Source: Rebecca billardiae RCC1528 (taxonomy: Eukaryota; Haptophyta). From it: DNA of 64,000 nt. The position numbers and the translations under genes are program-made. Below are positions 11,613 through 22,758 of the stretch, one piece after another (within the stretch, counting starts at the first letter, position 1; the number at the start of each line of letters is the position of its first letter). The stretch spans positions 806,001 through 870,000 of the forward strand of contig OZ251253.1 of NCBI GenBank assembly GCA_965240325.2, read 5' to 3'. The notes below the pieces were generated by a model. The model had not been told where the DNA came from, did no database searches, and worked only from the letters and a program-made list of their open reading frames with translations.

Positions 11613-12191
11613 TGTAACCACCGCCATTCGACTTACCCTCGCCAAAAAAAGCGCAACACCTCCATGCTGGGTAACCACTCGAATAATAACAACTAGCAAC
11701 GAATATACCAGCACCAAGACAATAAAACCCGACCACGGCGAGACGACTATAATTCGACTACCGGAGCAGTCTTAAAACATATATTTCAACTACACCGCGA
11801 TATTATAATTAAATAAAGGCCCGAGTAGTCTTAAAACATCGATCTATTTTATTCCGCAGCATTATTAAAATATGTGCGTATCAGTGTACAATAATATATT
11901 TTATTCCGTAGCATTATTAAAATACGTTCGAATTATACACTGATATTTTATTATAAAATTTCGGAGCAGTCTTAAATTGTAAGTACTAGAGCAGTCTTAA
12001 AATTTATTTGAAAACAATTAAATATTTTGAATGGCATATTTTGAATGGCATAAAAATATGCGGCCGTTAAAATTAAAATCCGTTCATGCACCTTTGTAAA
12101 AAATTAACTAATTTATTAAATACGTGTATTATCACTCATATCGATATTGGATTATTGATGTATCATAACACTACACGTACAGGCACATAGG
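11613..12191. repeat. AT-rich island with iterated GAGCAGTCTTAAAA
   Basis: Strongly AT-rich. The word G(A/T)AGTCTTAAA or its GCAGTCTTAAA form occurs four times (about 11766, 11828, 11966, 11990), and ATTTTATTCCG(C/T)AGCATTATTAAAATA occurs twice (about 11847 and 11900). No coding potential is seen. Confidence 0.8.
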
Positions 12192-12807
12192 TGTGCATCC
12201 ATATTTAATCGCATGTACCCGTGTGCTACATGTTCCAGGATTTAGTTATCGTAATTCAGGAGATCATAGTAACCTGTGCATGACCCACATAGGGAGATCG
12301 TTTTTCCCCTCACTAGCCCGCCCAGCTCCCATGCCCCGAACGCCCGTGATCCCGGCTCGCCCTGCCCTGTCTCGCACCCCTGTCTCCGCTGTCAGCCTGT
12401 CTGTCAGTCGCACTCACGGCCGCGCGTCGGACCGTCAGGCCGACTCACGGGCCTAGGTGGGCCACTGGCGAAATTAGAATTGGAAAAATGTTTTTGAAGC
12501 TTGTTCAGCCGTCGGTTTAGCGCGGCATTTATCGCATTTTCTCGTGCGCCCGGATCACCGCGAGCGCGCGCCCGAGAGCACCGGATTGCCCCGATTGGAG
12601 ACGGCCGTCGAGAGGAGGAGGGCCAGGGCGACCTGGACGTGCGCGTCGTCGGCGGCGCGATGCGCGGGCATGCCGCGCTCGGCCGCCGCCGCGGCTGGGC
12701 CGGACGGGCAGGCTGGTCGTTCTCCCGGACTCCAACCGCCACCGCCGTTCAAATTTTGAACGGTGCCTCTGCGTTGACCAGTACACGACCGACCTCTTTG
12801 AATCGAC
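12192..12807. other. Upstream region of the 12.8 kb gene
   Basis: No gene supported. At 12432-12450 is the 19 bp word CCGTCAGGCCGACTCACGG, which recurs exactly downstream of the gene at 18858 and 19001. GC content rises towards the start codon. Confidence 0.5.
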
Positions 12808-15800
12808 ATGTGCAACTTCCCCCAACCACGTGCTGCCGACGGCCAGAACGCGCTCGCGCAGTCGGCGGGGGCGGTCGCGCAGGATGTACCTGCTATCCCG
12901 GCCACGTCCATCACCTCGGAACCGGCCGCCGGCCCCGGCACCGCCGCCGCGCTGGCGGGCGGCACGGGCAACTCAAACGGGCCTGCCGGCGGCCCGCGCA
13001 CGGATGGAGCCACGCAGGGCTCGGACGACCTCGGCGAGCGCGCGCGCGTGGTGCTGCGCACGGCGCCGCTCCCCCAGCTTCGCTCCGGCGGGCAGCGCCC
13101 GCTCCTCGAGCTCGACTCCTCCTCCGCGCGCACGCTCTTGCAGGTCGTGAAGGGCATCTTCTCGAAGGACGGCTCGGATGAGTTCCTGCACGAGATCCGC
13201 GGGCACCTCGAGAAGCTGGGCGTGAGCTCGGCGCAAGTCGCACTGGCGATGATCGCGGCCGACGCTCTCGGCGCTCCCCTCGACAAGGTCATCGGCACGG
13301 GCGAGCCGGGCCCGTACGGCAAGCTCTGCTCGGTTGGCAAGTCGCTCGAGTCGGCGATCGAGCGGCACGAGCAGAAGCTGTCGGACATCGCGAAGAAGCA
13401 CCGCAAGCGCAAGGGGGCGGACAAGGAGGCGATGGACGCGGATCTCGCGGCGGCAGCCGCGTCCTTCAAGCACCCCTTCACGCGTGAGAAGTACGACGAG
13501 GCGGTGCGCGCGGCCGTCGGCCTCTCGAGCGCAGCGCGGTGCACGCCGCCAATGGCCTGGCTGCCGGCGCAGCAGTCGTCGTCGATCGGGGTCGCACGCG
13601 CTTCCGGGCGCAAGTCGTCGCCGGGCGAGGGCGCCGCGAGCGGGCTGCTCGCGCCGTCCGCCGTGAACAAGGCGCCGACGCCGCTCCCGGCCGTCAAGCG
13701 CGCGTTGACGATCTCCGAGGGCAAGAAGAAGGAGGAGCAGGCCGAGTTCCCGCTGCCGCTCCCCTTGTTCAACTGGGTGGCCGAGCTGGGGCAGGAGAAC
13801 GAGCGCGTGGCGGCCGCGGCGCGCAAGCTGAACGGGCTGCTCGACGAGGAGCGCGCAGCGCGCGCGGCCGAGTCCTCACGGCGGGAGCAGGCGGAGGCGC
13901 GCGTGCAGCGCGCAATGGACGACGCGGCCGCCGCGCGCTCGGCAGAGGCAAAGCGCACGGCGGCCGAGCTCAAGGCGGCGCGCTCGGCGACGAAGAAGGA
14001 GGAGCAGCTGCGAGCGACGGCGGTGGACGAGCGCGACTCGACGATGCTCGCAGCCTTCCGCAGCGACTCCAAGGCCGCCGAGTTCGAGCAGCGCGCCAAG
14101 AAGCTCGAGCAGGAGCTGAAGGACTCGACTGCGCGTGAGGCGGCGCTCGGCGCCGAGGTGAACGCCAAGGCGGAAGCGGAGGACGCGCGGGTCAAGGAGG
14201 TCGACAGGCTGAAGAAGGAGAACGTGGGGCTCCACAAGTTTGCGGCGGAGCAGATCGCGCTGCGTCAGGTCGCGGAGGCCCAGGCGCAGACGGCGACGGC
14301 CGCGTCCGCTTTGCTGACGGCGCGCGCGGAGCAGGCGGAGCGGCGGCTGGCGAGCGTGCGCAGCGAGCTCGCCGCAGCGACGAGCCGCGCCGAGACCGCC
14401 GAGCAGAGCGGGCGCGAGCGCGACCAGAAGGTGTCGGCGCTGACGACTCAGGTGGAGGCGCGTGCCCGGCTCCGCGACCCGAGTACGCAGGCCGCCGCGC
14501 TGCTCGACAAGACCAACCGCCTCGAGATCCAGCTGAGCGCGGCACACGAGCAGGCGGCTCGCGCGGAGACGGCGGCACAGCGCGCGGTCAAGTCGGCGGA
14601 GCACAAGCTCAAGGAGGACAAGCGGCAGAACCGGCTGACCGCCAAGAAGGCGAAGAACGGCGCGAAGGTGCTCGTGCACGCGGCGCAGGCTCTGCAGCGC
14701 GCCGCTGTGAAGGAGAAGAACGACGAGTCGAGTCTCAGCCGAGCCCACGCCGCGACCCTCCAGGCCGAGCTCGAGAAGGGCCGGCTCGCGGTGCGCACGA
14801 TCGTCCAGCTGAGGGCGGAGCTGGCGGAGGCGCGCCGCATCACGCACCCGAACGCGGCCGAGATGCGCCGCAGAGGTGCGTGCGCGTGCGCGTCGCCGGC
14901 GCGCGCCCCGCGGATGGTCCGCACCCGTCGTGCCGAGCCCCGCGCTCGGCGCGCGCTCGCCGCGGCCGAGCGCCGCGGCCGAGCGCGCCGCGAGGCCGCG
15001 CGTGCCGAGCGCGCCGCGCCGCGCGCGCGCGCGCGCGCTTGTGCACAGCCGTCTGACGCCAACCCTGCCCGCCCACGGCGTGCCCACGCCCACTGCCTCG
15101 CGGCTGTGTGCCCGCGTCGCCATCCGCAGCTGCCGAGATCGACGCCGTCTACATGGAGATGCTCACACAGAAGGGCTTCTCTCCTGCGCACTGCGTGTAC
15201 GCGGTCGAGCGCGTCGTCGAGCGGATCGCCAAGGTGACGCTGCCCGTCAAGTACTTCAAGGGGAAGCGGCTCAAGATGGGCCTTCGGCAGCGCACTTCGG
15301 TGCAAAGCCTGCGCAGCGTCGCCGACTCCTTCTGCGACATCAAGAACGGCCTCGAGGCGGCGGACGCCGTCATCCAGGCGAAGCGAGCCCGCCGCCCTGT
15401 CGCCGTCTCGATCGGCGAGGACGACGGCAGCTGCGCCGGCCGCCACATGAAGGTAGTCGTCGCGGACTTCGGCCAGGGCCCGAGGGTGGTGGACGTGGTA
15501 CCGATCACCGGGCGCGAGACGGCCAAGGAGGCGGCCGTGTTCATCCAGAGCGCCTTCTCCAACCTCAACAAGGCCACGGACACGCTGCTGAAGCACTGCC
15601 GTCTGAGCGAGACGGAGTTCACCGAGGTGCACGGAATCGATCTCGACGCGGCGGAGGAGACCTTCATCGGGCTGTGGGTCGTCACGCAGGCCGTGACCGA
15701 CTCTGCGAGCGTCGCCCAGGCCACCGTGCGTGCGACCGAGGACCTCAAAAGGATCGAGTCGATGGAGATTGAGATGAACTGCATGCGCGAGCGCGTGCTG

Positions 15801-18505
15801 AGCGGCGTGCTCGGTGACGACGACGTCGCCGAGGGCAAGAAGCCGTTGGTCCTGCTGGCGGCCAACGTCGCTGACGACGGGCGCGTGCGCATCGACCTGA
15901 AGGCGTTTCAGTTCCCGGAGGCGCCCGAGGCCACCGACGACATGGTGACCGACGATGAGCAGCACGAGCAGCGCCGGGCCGCCGACTCCGCCGCGATCCG
16001 AGTCGAGTATGACGGCGCGTGGGAGAGGACGATCAAGGCGATGACCGAGTGGCAGCGGCACAAGACGCCGAAGCGGTGGCAGCGGGTGCTCGAGTCCATC
16101 GAGTACATCAATTGCCTCCTGCACGCGTGCGTGCACGCCGTCAACGAGGGCTCGGACGCGGTGGAGGAGATGCTCCGCGAGGCGCTGCCCGCTGGCTTCA
16201 TCGACGCGCGCTACACCGAGCTGTCGGGCTCGGCGCCGTCGGCCACCAAGGACGGCAAGGTGAAGAAGGACAGCGGCGGCTACTCCCTCCGCAGCCGGCC
16301 GCTCAACCACCTCATCCACGCGATGACGAAGATGTTCGCGCAGGTGGCGACGAAGGACTGGAGCCAGTACAAGGAGTTCGTGCAGTTCGTCATGAACCGC
16401 TACCCGGAGAAGACGGACAAGGAGATCCGCTCGCTGTGCCGCGGCCTCGGCCGTACGTGTGGAGCGCGCGGCGGCTCGACCACGCTCAACTGCACCGCCG
16501 CCTGCCGCCTCGCGCCGCTTTGGGTCGAGTACACGGAGTGGCTGATGCAGCAGCCGAAGAAGACGCTCTCCGCCACGCACAAGTACATCTACAAGTGCCT
16601 CAAGCAGCCCGAGTACATGGCCGCCATCTACGCCAAGGGCGTGTGCGGCCCGTCGCTCTACGTGCAGACGCTCGCCGCGTTCGAGCGCGTGCAGAAGGAG
16701 CGCACCATGGCGACCGAGCTGCCCAAGATCTGCCAGCGCGTGTACGAGTTCTGCAAGTCTGTCGCCGCGGACCCGATGCCGTTCATGCGCCGCGAGGTGA
16801 CGCTCTTCCCGAACCAGCCGCGCAACAAGCAGGTGGACGAGCTGCTGTACGAGAAGTGCCACCCGTGGCGGCAGGGCGCGCACCGGACCGTCGAGTGCTG
16901 CGACGAGCTGGTCACGAAGATGGTGGGCGCCTTCCACGGCGGCTTCGCCAAGAAGTTCAACCACTTCACCGTGCGCTGGCAGAAGGAGCTCGCGGACCCC
17001 GAGGACCCGCTGCGCGAGCACCTCGGCAAGCTGTGCGACCTCGACAGCACTAGCAAGGATGCGATGAGGAACGGCGTGTGCACGGGCTCGGCCTTCGAGC
17101 GTCCGATGGGCATGGCGGCCGAGAAGCGCAAGCGAGCGCTCACGCTGACGAACGCGAACATCTGCCACCTTGTCAAGGCGTCGGCCAACAAGGTGGGCAC
17201 GTGGGCGCTGGACGAGCTCGAGGCCAAGCTGCTACCGGTGGCGATGCAGGCCGCGAAGGAGCTCAGCGCGTACAAGCGCGCGATCTACCCGACCGAGCTG
17301 AGCCGGTGGCGCGCGGATCTCGCCAAGATCTTGCCCGAGATCGAGGCCGGCATCGAGCGGCGCGACGCGGCGGAGAAGTCGAAGGCCGACCGCGAGACGC
17401 GCATCCGCGAGGAAGTCGCGCCGACGCGCTTCAGCTCGTGGTCGCAGTGCCTCGAGTGCACGACGAAGGAGCTGATCGATCAGATCCAGGTGTTCGTGCT
17501 GATCGACGGGAACAAGTCGGCGCCGACCAGGTGGTCAATGTCGAAGGAGGACGCGATGATCGCGCTGGCGAAGCTGCTCGAGGAGAAGTACGCGCAGCCG
17601 GCGCGCGACTGCCCGTATGAGCAGCTGCTGGCGGCCGCCGAGGTGCGTGTGGACGCGAGCGCGCGCGCGCGCTATCACCGTGCGCGCCGACCGCGCGGCA
17701 GCGCGATACGAGCGATCGACAACTCACGTGCGCGCCGGCCGCGCCACCTGCGCCGACTATGGCTACGTGCGCGCAGGCGAAGGCGAGGCGCAGCCCTGAG
17801 GCTGGGTCCGAGCCGCCGAGCAAGAAGAGGAAGAAGTCCAAGACCAAGACTCGCGTGGCTGCCGAGGATGAGCATGAGGTGCGCGGCCTGCACGGCTCTC
17901 GTGTCGTGAAGCGTGTCGTCGAGTCGACGCGCGAGCGGCTCGTGGTCGAGGCGCTGGTGAGCTGGGTCGCGACGCACGGGGTGCACTGGCCGGCGAGCTG
18001 GGAGCCCATCACGATGTTTCCGTTTGGCCCGGATAACGACGAGATGCTCAACGAGTGTCTCATCGTGGACGAGGAGGATGAGAGCGTTCTCGCGCAGGAC
18101 GACAAGGTGAACAAGCTGATCGCCAAGCCGCCTGCGGTCGGGGAGCGCTTCGTCTTCAACCTCGTCACCGGCGGCTGCTCGGCGGGCGTCGTCCTTGCCG
18201 TCTCGGACGACTCGGTCACGCTGCACATCGCTGCGGGCCCCGAGCCGGTCAAAGTCCCACGCGCCAACATCGTGAGCGCCGCGCCGGGGCGCGCGCTCGC
18301 GGTGAGCAAGGGCAAGTACGTCCGCGCGCTGCTGCACAGCGGGTGCGAGGGCAAGGAGGCCCGGCGGAGCTGGGTCTATGGCACGATCGTGGGCGTGCTC
18401 ACCGGCGGCGAGATCGCCTCCGTCAGGTTCGAGCGCGAGCGGGCACCGACGGCCATGTGCGTGTACGACCTGCAGGACGCCGAGACGCGCGAATGGCTGG
18501 CGTGA
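12808..18505 (+). CDS. Large coiled-coil nuclear protein, possibly transposase-derived
   Basis: Three exons, 12808-14875, 15130-17642 and 17777-18505, join in frame to about 1769 residues. Both introns have GTGCGT donors and CAG acceptors, and the split GCT codon at junction 1 supports the model. Exon 1 has a disordered start, a basic KHRKRKGADK stretch and a long Ala/Glu/Arg-rich coiled coil. Exon 2 is globular and ordinary in composition. It begins EIDAVYMEM and contains VAVSIGEDDGSCAGRHMKVV followed by VVDVVPITGRETAKEA, an alternation compatible with the first strands of an RNase H-like transposase fold, then Cys-rich and Trp-rich segments such as LNCTAACRLAPLWVEY. Exon 3 carries a KKRKKSKTKTR nuclear signal and a small beta-rich end. 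I cannot name the family; the transposase link is inference only. Confidence 0.75.
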
Positions 18506-18726
18506 CGCGTGTCTCCCGGGAGCCACTCGGCCTCGGGCAGTGCCGTCGAGCGCGCGCGTGTGTCGGGGGGTCAATGTTGGCGGCGGATATCGCTCTAGCA
18601 GCCCTGGGCCACCTCTTAGGACCCCCTGAGACCGAAAGTAGTGAGAAACCGACCGTCAGGCATGTACCTAGGCGTCCGCGGATATAATATATCTGATGGC
18701 CAGGGCCCCGGAGCCAGTGCGGCCCA
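18506..18726. other. 3' flank of the 12.8 kb gene
   Basis: Contains TAGGACCCCCTGAGACC, a diverged piece of the satellite that follows, and an AT-rich ATATAATATATCTGATG segment at about 18680. No gene is seen. Confidence 0.4.
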
Positions 18727-19112
18727 CCTATCACGGCGGCGTCACTCTGGTCGCCGGGTATCGGCCGCGATTAGCTAGTAGTGAGACTACTAGTAGTCTC
18801 ATTACTAGCTGTCTGACTATAGGGGGACCGGTCCCCTCCGGACCCCCTATAGGGGGTCCGTCAGGCCGACTCACGGCGGCGTCACTCTGGTCGCCAGGGT
18901 ATCGGCCGCGACAGCTAGTAGTAGTGAGACTACTAGTAGTCTCATTACTAGCTGTCTGACTATAGGGGGACCGGTCCCCTCCGGACCCCCTATAGGGGGT
19001 CCGTCAGGCCGACTCACGGCGGCGTCACTCTGGTCGCCAGGGTATCGGCCGCGACAGCTAGTAGTAGTGAGACTACTAGTAGTCTCATTACTAGCTGTCT
19101 GACTATACGGGA
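18727..19112. repeat. 143 bp palindrome-bearing satellite, 2.7 units
   Basis: Units start with CACGGCGGCGTCACTCTGG at about 18732, 18871 and 19014. Each unit holds GAGACTACTAGTAGTCTC (18783-18800 in unit 1) inside a longer imperfect palindrome reaching AGCTAGTA/TACTAGCT. The complete units also carry GGGGACCGGTCCCC (18823-18836) and GGACCCCCTATAGGGGGTCC (18840-18859), both perfect. The third unit breaks off after CTGTCTGACTATA, just before the tRNA gene. Confidence 0.95.
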
Positions 19113-19136
19113 CCGGCCCGCCGGCACCCTCCGTGC

Positions 19137-19218
19137 GGTACCATGGCCGAGCGGTCCAAGGCGGCAGGTCCAGGTCCTGTTCTCTTCGGAGTCGCAGGTT
19201 CGAATCCTGCTGGTGCCA
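19137..19218 (+). tRNA. tRNA-Leu (anticodon CAG)
   Basis: A complete 82 nt type II tRNA. The acceptor stem is 19137-19143 paired with 19211-19217 (one G-T pair) and discriminator A is 19218. The D arm has GGCCGAGCGGTCCAAGGC. The anticodon stem is GCAGG/CCTGT (19064-style spacing at 19164-19168 and 19176-19180), with loop TCCAGGT and anticodon CAG at 19171-19173. A long variable arm (19181-19193) and a T arm containing GGTTCGAATCC (B box) follow. No intron is present and CCA is not fully encoded. Position 33 is C rather than the near-universal T. Six T residues at 19221-19226 form a pol III terminator. Confidence 0.93.
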
Positions 19219-19220
19219 CA

Positions 19221-19226
19221 TTTTTT
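19221..19226 (+). terminator. RNA polymerase III terminator of tRNA-Leu
   Basis: A run of six T begins three bases after the discriminator base, in an otherwise GC-rich setting. Confidence 0.85.
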
Positions 19227-20098
19227 CCTCGAGCCCAGGTGCGACTGTGCTGCTCTTTTTGCGCGCGCGCGTGCGCGCGCATGCGCTTTTTGCGCGCGCC
19301 CGCGCTGCTGTGCACTGGTCGCGCGCGCTCTCCGCTCGCTCGTTCAGACGTACGTCGGCGCGGGCACGACGGCCGACGACGCTCCCGTCAATCGTCCCGG
19401 TCGGGAGGCCAGCGTCGCGCGCTCGCCTCATCCGCTCAAAGAGGGCCATGCGGTCCGGGACAAGCCGGCGCGGGGCGGTCGGTCGCCCGCTCGACCGTGC
19501 TACACCTGCATGCTGCGCCATTTGGTTGGGCCCGCTGCCCAGGCTGCTTGCCAACTCGTCTGCGTGCGGGCCCCGCTGCGAAGTGATAGTCGCGGCTGGC
19601 CGACTTGATGCAGTCAGGCGGCTCGGGCGGCGAGTGGCAGCCCGTCCGAGCCCCCCCTGGCGCGGCGCAGGAGCACGCGGGCCATCACGGCCGAGCACGG
19701 TCACGTCGCCCCATGCGTTGCCCTTCAGCAGCTCTTCCTGCCCGGCCAGTCGTCGCCTCCGCAGGCTGCGGCTTGGACCCGTCCGGCGGCGCGACCGGGC
19801 CCGCGCGCCGGGCCGCACCGCTCCGGGGAGTGCACACACAGTCTGAGTCGCGTCGAGACTCGAGTGGGCAGCGGGCGGGCGGGCCGGAGCGGGCGTGACG
19901 CCGAAGAGCTGCCTACGCCATGCGCGCAGCCGCGGCTGCTCCCCAGCTCGCTCGTGCGAACGAATGTCGCGTGCGTGTTGCCGAGGGGGAGGCTTGGCGG
20001 GCTGTGGCGGGAGCAGCGGTCCGGCAGCGGCACTTGTTTGTTGCCGGTCCGGGGCCACCGGCCACGGGCCGACGCGCGCAAGACGTGAGTTTGGAGGG
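19227..20098. other. Intergenic between tRNA-Leu and the JmjC gene
   Basis: GC-rich, with alternating GCGCGC runs directly after the tRNA. Open frames on both strands lack protein-like character. The 5' leader of the JmjC gene presumably lies in the last few hundred bases. Confidence 0.5.
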
Positions 20099-22024
20099 AT
20101 GGGCGACGAGGGCGACGCCGCGCTCGTGGTCGACGACGCGCGCGCGTCGGCGCCGCGGTTCGGCGAGGCGTTCGGCGGCGCGCGCGCATGCGCCGCCTCC
20201 GCGCCCGCCGCCTTCTTCGACTGGCTCCTCGCGCCGGCCTCGTCGCGCGAGTTCGAGCGCTCGTGCTACGAGCGGCGGCCGCTGCTCGTGCGCCGCGCCG
20301 ACCGCGGGTACTACGATGGGCTGTTCGCGCCGGCGGACATTGACGCGGCGCTGCGCGCGGGGTCGGTGCGGTACACGCGCGACCTCGACCTCACGCGGTA
20401 CACCGCCGACGGCGGGCGCGAGACGCTCAACCCGCGCGGCGGCGACGGCGACGCCGAGCCGCCGGCGGCGGCGGCGGCGGACGTGTGGGGCGCGCACGCG
20501 CGCGGCTGCTCGGTGCGGCTGTCGTGGCCGCAGCGCATCGCTGAGCCCGTCTGGCGCGCGTGCCACCTGCTCGACGAGCACTGGGGCGGCGTCTCCGGCG
20601 CGAACGCGTACCTGACCCCTTCGGGCTGCCGCGGGTTTGCGCCGCACTGGGACGACGTCGACGCGTTCGTGCTACAGCTGGGCGGGAGCAAGGCGTGGAG
20701 CGTGCACCCGCCGAGGGGGCGGGGTGAGGCGCACCCGCGCGCGTCCTCGCCCAACCTGCGCGAGGCCGCGCTCGCCCCCGCCGCGCTGCGCGTCACGCTG
20801 CGCGCGGGCGAGCTGCTGTACCTGCCGCGCGGCTGGGCGCACCACGCGGCCACGCCGACGCGCGACGCGGCCGGCGGCGGCGGCGGCGGCTCCGCGGCGT
20901 GCGGCGGCGCGTGCGCGGACGTGCGCGCGGCGGAGGGCTCGTCGCTGCACCTCACGCTCTCGGTCGGCCAGCGCGTCGCGTGGGCCGACTTTGCCGACGC
21001 GCTCTTTGCGCGCGCCGTCGAGCGCGCCGCCGCGGCGCGCCCGCGCTGGCGGCGCAACCTGCCGCGCGGCTGGGAGCGCTGCCTCGGCCTCGCGCACGCG
21101 CCGCCGCCCGGGCCCGCCGAGGCCGAGGCGGCGGGCGCGGGCGCGGGCGCGGCGGCCGAGCCGGCGGACGCGGCGGAGGGCGAGGCGGCGGGCGAGGCGG
21201 ACGGCGGCGCGCGCGCCAAGGCGCGCCGCCGCGCGGCGCTCCTCGCGCGCGTGCGCGCGCTGATCGCCGACGTCGCGGCCGCCGCCGCCGACGCGGCCGA
21301 CGACGCGGCCGACGCGCTCGAGGCGGCGCAGCTCGCGGGCAGGCTGCCGCCGCCGCCGCCGCCGGGCGGGCGGGTGGGCGCGTGGCGCGCGCCGGCGGCG
21401 GAGGCGTGGGCCGAGGCGAGCGCGCAGGGCGAGGCCGAGGCGCGGCGCGTCTCCCTCGGCTCGCAGCTCCGGCTGCGCTGCCGCGGCTGCGCGCGGCTGC
21501 TGGTGGCGCCGGGCGCGCCCGCGGCGGACGCGGCGCTCGACGGCGGGGGGCCGGACGGCGCCGGCGCCGAGCCGGCGGCGGTGCTCCTGCACTCGCTGGC
21601 GAACACGCGCGTGCACCGCGCGCTCGACGCGCCCGCGCAGCTCGAGTTTGCGCTGCGCGCCGCGCCCGCGCTCGAGGCGCTGCTCACGCGCTACCCGGCC
21701 GCGCTGGGCGTCGCGCAGCTGCCGCTCGGCGCGGACGAGGACGAGGCCGAGGCCGAGGCTGCGGAGGCGGAGGCGGAGGAGGGGCCGGAGGCGGCGGCGC
21801 GGCGCGCGGCGGACGACGAGGTGCGGCTCGACGTCGCGCGCGCGCTCGTCGAGGCGGGCGTCGCGCTGCACCGCCGCGCGCCGCCCGGCTCGGCCGCGGC
21901 GGCGGCGGCGGCGCCGCCGCCGCGCCGGCCGTCGCAGCCGGCGGCGCAGGCGCAGCAGCAGCCGCTGCAGCCCGCCAGGAAGAAGCGCAAGAAGGCGGCG
22001 GCGGCGCGCCGCGCCGGCCAGTGA
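20099..22024 (+). CDS. JmjC ribosomal oxygenase, RIOX1/NO66 family
   Basis: A single exon encodes 641 residues. Known members are Fe(II)/2-oxoglutarate dioxygenases of the nucleus and nucleolus that hydroxylate a ribosomal-protein histidine, with histone demethylation also reported. The core reads GFAPHWDDVDAFVLQLGG, giving the metal ligands His183 and Asp185, and LYLPRGWAHHA supplies the third ligand, His248. The next stretch, SLHLTLSVGQRVAWADF, continues the family pattern, and LPRGW begins the C-terminal dimerisation/winged-helix part. Ala/Glu-rich low-complexity insertions enlarge the C-terminal half. The tail ends in a basic RKKRKKAAAARR stretch fitting nuclear import. The start MGDEGDAAL is chosen because the frame upstream is unlike protein. 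Confidence 0.9.
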   Translation: MGDEGDAALVVDDARASAPRFGEAFGGARACAASAPAAFFDWLLAPASSREFERSCYERRPLLVRRADRGYYDGLFAPADIDAALRAGSVRYTRDLDLTRYTADGGRETLNPRGGDGDAEPPAAAAADVWGAHARGCSVRLSWPQRIAEPVWRACHLLDEHWGGVSGANAYLTPSGCRGFAPHWDDVDAFVLQLGGSKAWSVHPPRGRGEAHPRASSPNLREAALAPAALRVTLRAGELLYLPRGWAHHAATPTRDAAGGGGGGSAACGGACADVRAAEGSSLHLTLSVGQRVAWADFADALFARAVERAAAARPRWRRNLPRGWERCLGLAHAPPPGPAEAEAAGAGAGAAAEPADAAEGEAAGEADGGARAKARRRAALLARVRALIADVAAAAADAADDAADALEAAQLAGRLPPPPPPGGRVGAWRAPAAEAWAEASAQGEAEARRVSLGSQLRLRCRGCARLLVAPGAPAADAALDGGGPDGAGAEPAAVLLHSLANTRVHRALDAPAQLEFALRAAPALEALLTRYPAALGVAQLPLGADEDEAEAEAAEAEAEEGPEAAARRAADDEVRLDVARALVEAGVALHRRAPPGSAAAAAAAPPPRRPSQPAAQAQQQPLQPARKKRKKAAAARRAGQ

Positions 22025-22277
22025 CGCGCCAGTGCTGCTGCTGCCGTCCGCGACGCGTGATGCACATGATACATACATGCAAGTGGCGACAATGCGACTG
22101 ACCATCGTCCGAGGAGTCGTGAACAACGATGACGACGATATGACTAATAGTGAGCGGACAGCAGTGGTGAGACGTGCCTTAGCGCCAATAGTGCCGCGGC
22201 ACCCGCCGCCGTGTCGGGGCACGGTCACGCCTCACGGACGGGCGGCCGGAGAGTGACGACAGCATCGCGGCCCGCCG

Positions 22278-22604
22278 TCAGCTGCTGCTGCCCACCTGCT
22301 CGGCGCGCGCGGCGGCGGTGAGCGCGGCGACGTCGACGACCTCCTCGTCGCCGCCCGCGCGCACCAGCGTCAGCGTGCGCCGGTCGGGCGCGAGCCGGCC
22401 GTCGACGACGCCGTCCGCGCCCGCGCCGCGGCCGTCCGCGCGCGCGAGGTAGCGGCCCGCCCAGCGCGCGACGTCGGCGCCGTCGACGACGAGGCGAAGG
22501 ACGACCGTCACGCGCCGCGCACCGCCCGGCGCGCCGTCCTCGTCCACCTCCTTCCACAGGTCCACGCCGCGGCCGCCCGCCTCGTCGGGCAGCCGCGCCG
22601 CCAT
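22278..22604 (-). CDS. Small unknown protein, 108 residues
   Basis: An ATG-started single-exon frame, head-to-head with the next gene (154 bp between start codons). It reads MAARLPDEAGGRG, then alternating hydrophobic residues in RRVTVVLRLVVDG and RRTLTLVRAGGDEEVV, suggesting a small beta-rich fold. I do not recognise a family. Neighbouring open frames on both strands are composition artefacts, so coding status rests on the plausible sequence and the shared divergent promoter region. Confidence 0.4.
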   Translation of the reverse strand: MAARLPDEAGGRGVDLWKEVDEDGAPGGARRVTVVLRLVVDGADVARWAGRYLARADGRGAGADGVVDGRLAPDRRTLTLVRAGGDEEVVDVAALTAAARAEQVGSSS

Positions 22605-22758
22605 CGTGCCCGCTCGGGCACGAGGGCTGGAGGAAGGCGGACCGTTGCCGGCCCGGGCGGTGTATTGGCGCTTTTGGGGCCGCGCGCAATATTCAAATGG
22701 GCAGCGGCCGCGCGCAAACCGGCGGCGCGAGCGAGCAAGGCAGCACCGAGCTGCAAGC

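Noticed and set aside
12555-17168. Long minus-strand open frames of 560 and 906 codons
   Set aside because: They lie antisense to the three-exon plus-strand gene; GC-rich codons rarely give stops on the opposite strand, and their sequence is low-complexity.
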